Source: Actinomadura xylanilytica (lineage in GTDB: Bacteria > Actinomycetota > Actinomycetes > Streptosporangiales > Streptosporangiaceae). Taken from it: a DNA stretch of 64,000 bases. Made by a program: the position numbers and the translations under genes. Location of the stretch: positions 1-64,000 of the forward strand of contig NZ_JASNWE010000006.1 in the NCBI RefSeq assembly GCF_030283145.1, given 5' to 3'. Shown here in pieces: positions 61,841-64,000 of this stretch. Each line of letters opens with the position of its first letter. Positions within the stretch are counted from its first letter, which is position 1. The notes under the pieces are model-generated. The model was not told where the DNA came from and ran no database searches. It saw only the letters and a list, made by a program, of their open reading frames with translations.

Positions 61841-62027
61841 CGCCGTCCGTTTCTTGTGGTGTCGAGTGAGAGGGCCCGCGGGCTGCACGGCCCGCCCATC
61901 GTAGTGCGGCTGCCCGCGCCCGGTGGCGATGCCGCCGGTCCGCCCCGCCGGGGCCGCGAGACGGCGCGCGTTCGGCGTCCACCCCTTGTGATACGGGCCG
62001 GCACGAGAAAGGCTGTGGGGACACGGG

Positions 62028-62043
62028 TGTGACGTCGGTCACG
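62028..62043. promoter_or_regulatory. CRP/GlxR-type binding site candidate
   Basis: TGTGA-N6-TCACG matches the CRP-family consensus TGTGA-N6-TCACA in 9 of 10 fixed positions. It lies about 110 bases before the EF-G2 start and about 190 bases before pgsA, so it could act on either gene. Confidence 0.45.
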
Positions 62044-62117
62044 CACGTCGCACAGGCCGGGCGCCGCACTCGGACGTCAGGGCCGGGCCCCACCGGGGTC
62101 GGGCCCCAGCCGTACGC

Positions 62118-62137
62118 GGGCCTCCGCGGGGAGGCCC
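62118..62137 (+). promoter_or_regulatory. Hairpin just before the EF-G2 ribosome site
   Basis: A perfect 8-base inverted repeat (62118-62125 with 62130-62137, loop GCGG) ends a few bases before GAGGAGG. In the mRNA it would sit directly against the ribosome site, so it may modulate initiation or be a terminator. Confidence 0.4.
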
Positions 62138-62153
62138 GTCCGAGGAGGTAGTC

Positions 62154-64000
62154 ATGGCGGACAAGGGAGGCCACCCGGGAGGCCCTGGCAGGGCACCGGA
62201 GGCCGGCTCGTGCGACAGGGTGCGCAACGTCGCGCTGGTCGGCCATTCGGGGGCGGGCAAGACGACGCTGGCCGAGGCGCTGCTCGCCGCGACCGGCACG
62301 ATCCAGCGCCGCGGCCGGGTCGAGGACGGCGGCACGGTCAGCGACTTCGACGAGGTGGAGGTGCGCCAGCAGCGCTCGGTCAACCTGGCCCTGGCCCCGT
62401 TCGTGCACGACGGCGTCAAGGTCAACCTCATCGACACCCCCGGGTACGCCGACTTCGTCGGCGACCTGCGCGCCGGGCTCCGCGCCGCCGACGCCGCGCT
62501 GTTCGTGATCTCGGCGGTGGACGGCGTGGACGGCCTCACCCGGATGCTCTGGGAGGAGTGCGCGGCGGTCGGGATGCCCCGCGCGGTCGTCATCACCAAG
62601 ATCGACCAGCAGCGCGGCGACTTCGACGCGGTGCTGCCGGCCTGCCAGGACGCCTTCGGCGCGGGCGTGCTCCCCTGCTACTTCCCGGTGGGCTCCGGCG
62701 ACGGGCTCAGCGGCCTGATCGGGCTGCTCACCCGGCGCCGCCTCGACTACTCGTCCGGGACGCGGGCCGAGTGCGCGCCGGGCCCCGAGTTCCTGGACCG
62801 GATCGCCGAGCAGCGCGGCGCGCTGATCGAGGGGATCATCCAGGAGAGCGAGGACGAGACGCTCATGGACCGGTACCTAGCCGGCGAGGAGCTCGACGTC
62901 GAGGCGCTCATCGCAGATCTGGAGACCGCGGTGGCGCGCGGCACCTTCTTCCCCGTGCTGGCGACCTCGGTGCCGCACCGCGGCCACCCGGGCCCGGTGA
63001 TCGGGATGCTGGAGCTGCTGGAGGTCGTCACCAGGGCGTTCCCGTCCCCGCTGGAGCACGGCATCCCGCCGGTGACCCCGGTGCGCGGGGGGCCGGCCGG
63101 GACCATCGGCTGCGACCCCGAGGGGCCGCTGGTCGCCGAGATCGTCAAGACCACCTCCGACCCGTACGTCGGCCGGATCTCGCTGGTGCGGGTGTTCTCG
63201 GGAACGCTGCGGCCCGACACCGTCGTGCACGTCTCCGGCCACGGCCTGGAGGACCGCGGGCACGAGGACCACGACGTGGACGAGCGGGTCGGCGCGCTCA
63301 CCTCCCCGCTCGGCAAGACGCAGCGGACCATCGCCTCGTGCGGGGCCGGCGACATCTGCGCCGTGGCCAAGCTCGTCCGCGCGGAGACCGGCGACACCCT
63401 GTCCGATCCCGGCGCGCCGGTGGTGATGGCGCCCTGGTCGATGCCCGACCCGCTGCTGCCGGTGGCGATCCGGGCCCAGTCCAAGGCCGACGAGGACAAA
63501 CTCGGCCAGGCCCTCGGCCGGCTGGTCGCCGAGGACCCGACGCTGCGCCTGGAGAACAATGCCGAGACCCGCCAGCTCGTGCTGTGGTGCATGGGCGAGG
63601 CGCACGCCGACGTGCTGATCGACCGGCTCGCCACCCGGTACGGCGTGGAGGTCGAGCGGATCGAGCTGCGCATCCCGCTGCGCGAGACGTTCGGCGGCAA
63701 GGCCAGCGGCCTCGGGCGGCACGTCAAGCAGAGCGGCGGGCACGGCCAGTACGGCATCTGCCACGTGGACGTGGAGCCGCTGCCGTCCGGCGGCGGCTTC
63801 GAGTTCGTCGACAAGATCGTCGGCGGGGTGGTGCCGCGCCAGTTCATCCCCTCGGTCGAGAAGGGCGTCCGGGCGCAGATGGACCGCGGCGTGCACGCGG
63901 GCTACCCGCTGGTCGACATCAGGGTGACCCTGCGCGACGGCAAGGCCCACTCGGTCGACTCCTCCGACATGGCCTTCCAGTCGGCGGGCGCGCTCGGCCT
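62154..64000 (+). CDS. Elongation factor G-like protein EF-G2 (partial, runs off the right edge)
   Basis: The GTPase domain has the P-loop GHSGAGKTT (30-38), DTPGY (94-98) and TKID (148-151) in place of the usual NKxD, as in EF-G2 proteins. Domains II and III follow, then the start of domain IV (KQSGGHGQYGICHV). ATG 62154 follows GAGGAGG by 5 bases. 615 codons are visible and the frame is open at the edge, so roughly the last 100 residues are missing. EF-G2 paralogues are distinct from the main EF-G; their role in translation or recycling is not settled. Confidence 0.93.
   Translation, partial: MADKGGHPGGPGRAPEAGSCDRVRNVALVGHSGAGKTTLAEALLAATGTIQRRGRVEDGGTVSDFDEVEVRQQRSVNLALAPFVHDGVKVNLIDTPGYADFVGDLRAGLRAADAALFVISAVDGVDGLTRMLWEECAAVGMPRAVVITKIDQQRGDFDAVLPACQDAFGAGVLPCYFPVGSGDGLSGLIGLLTRRRLDYSSGTRAECAPGPEFLDRIAEQRGALIEGIIQESEDETLMDRYLAGEELDVEALIADLETAVARGTFFPVLATSVPHRGHPGPVIGMLELLEVVTRAFPSPLEHGIPPVTPVRGGPAGTIGCDPEGPLVAEIVKTTSDPYVGRISLVRVFSGTLRPDTVVHVSGHGLEDRGHEDHDVDERVGALTSPLGKTQRTIASCGAGDICAVAKLVRAETGDTLSDPGAPVVMAPWSMPDPLLPVAIRAQSKADEDKLGQALGRLVAEDPTLRLENNAETRQLVLWCMGEAHADVLIDRLATRYGVEVERIELRIPLRETFGGKASGLGRHVKQSGGHGQYGICHVDVEPLPSGGGFEFVDKIVGGVVPRQFIPSVEKGVRAQMDRGVHAGYPLVDIRVTLRDGKAHSVDSSDMAFQSAGALG

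Larger units (their letters stand above)
61841..62153. other. Divergent regulatory region between pgsA and the EF-G2 gene
   Basis: This 313-base gap holds no gene. It contains a CRP-like palindrome (62028-62043) and a hairpin immediately upstream of the EF-G2 ribosome site (62118-62137). No clear -35/-10 pair was found on either strand. Confidence 0.5.

Overview
The window is a very GC-rich (roughly 70% or more) stretch of actinobacterial chromosome. GTG starts, ATGA/GTGA overlaps, mycothiol-type and phosphatidylinositol-mannoside genes, a long RelA N-terminal extension and many actinobacterial DUF families all fit a high-GC Gram-positive. Gene order and protein style suggest a Streptosporangiales/Thermomonosporaceae-like or Streptomyces-like organism; the genus cannot be fixed from sequence reading alone. 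No CRISPR array, insertion sequence, integrase or tRNA gene was seen.

Layout from left to right: (1) 1-450 holds the promoters and leader of a ribosomal RNA operon read leftward; the 16S gene itself lies off the left edge. (2) 520-2986, leftward: tyrS, a small membrane protein and a 3-methyladenine DNA glycosylase. (3) 3073-11843, leftward: a complete arginine cluster argC-J-B-D-F-R-G-H, with a promoter overlapped by an ArgR-type operator before argC and a terminator after argH. (4) 11947-22350, leftward: an ABC-F protein, pheS-pheT, an orphan PAS histidine kinase, a STAS anti-sigma antagonist, an rRNA methyltransferase and infC-rpmI-rplT. infC appears to start at ATC and to lie behind a terminator-like attenuator. 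(5) 22695-26368: the most accessory-looking part, namely Nudix, PfkB-like kinase, HIT protein and a terpene-cyclase-fold protein that lacks the DXDD acid motif and ends in two membrane segments. (6) 26447-34140, leftward: aroE, mltG, ruvX, alaS, two small membrane proteins and rarA. (7) 34282-36774, rightward: DUF6153-DUF3105-DUF305 operon and a TIGR03086-type protein. (8) 36818-38927, leftward: DUF349 and an anchored cyclophilin; then 39217-42998, rightward: MBL hydrolase, hisS, aspS. (9) 43066-52408, leftward: relA, apt, secF, secD, yajC, ruvB, ruvA, ruvC. (10) 52540-58291, leftward: Eis-like acetyltransferase, YebC, pdxT, a DUF6928-like protein, pdxS and a DUF3048 lipoprotein. (11) 58456-61840, leftward: the phosphatidylinositol mannoside operon (PI-phosphate synthase, acyltransferase, mannosyltransferase, LemA-like protein). 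(12) 62154 to the right edge: a partial EF-G2 gene.

Most genes serve translation (five aminoacyl-tRNA synthetases, IF3, L35, L20, rRNA methylation, EF-G2), DNA repair and recombination (mpg, ruvABC, rarA, ruvX), protein export (SecDF-YajC), the stringent response, and arginine, shikimate and vitamin B6 synthesis. The best candidates for something undescribed are the Nudix/PfkB/HIT/cyclase-like group, the infC leader, and the DUF6153-DUF3105-DUF305 operon with an ECF-type promoter match.
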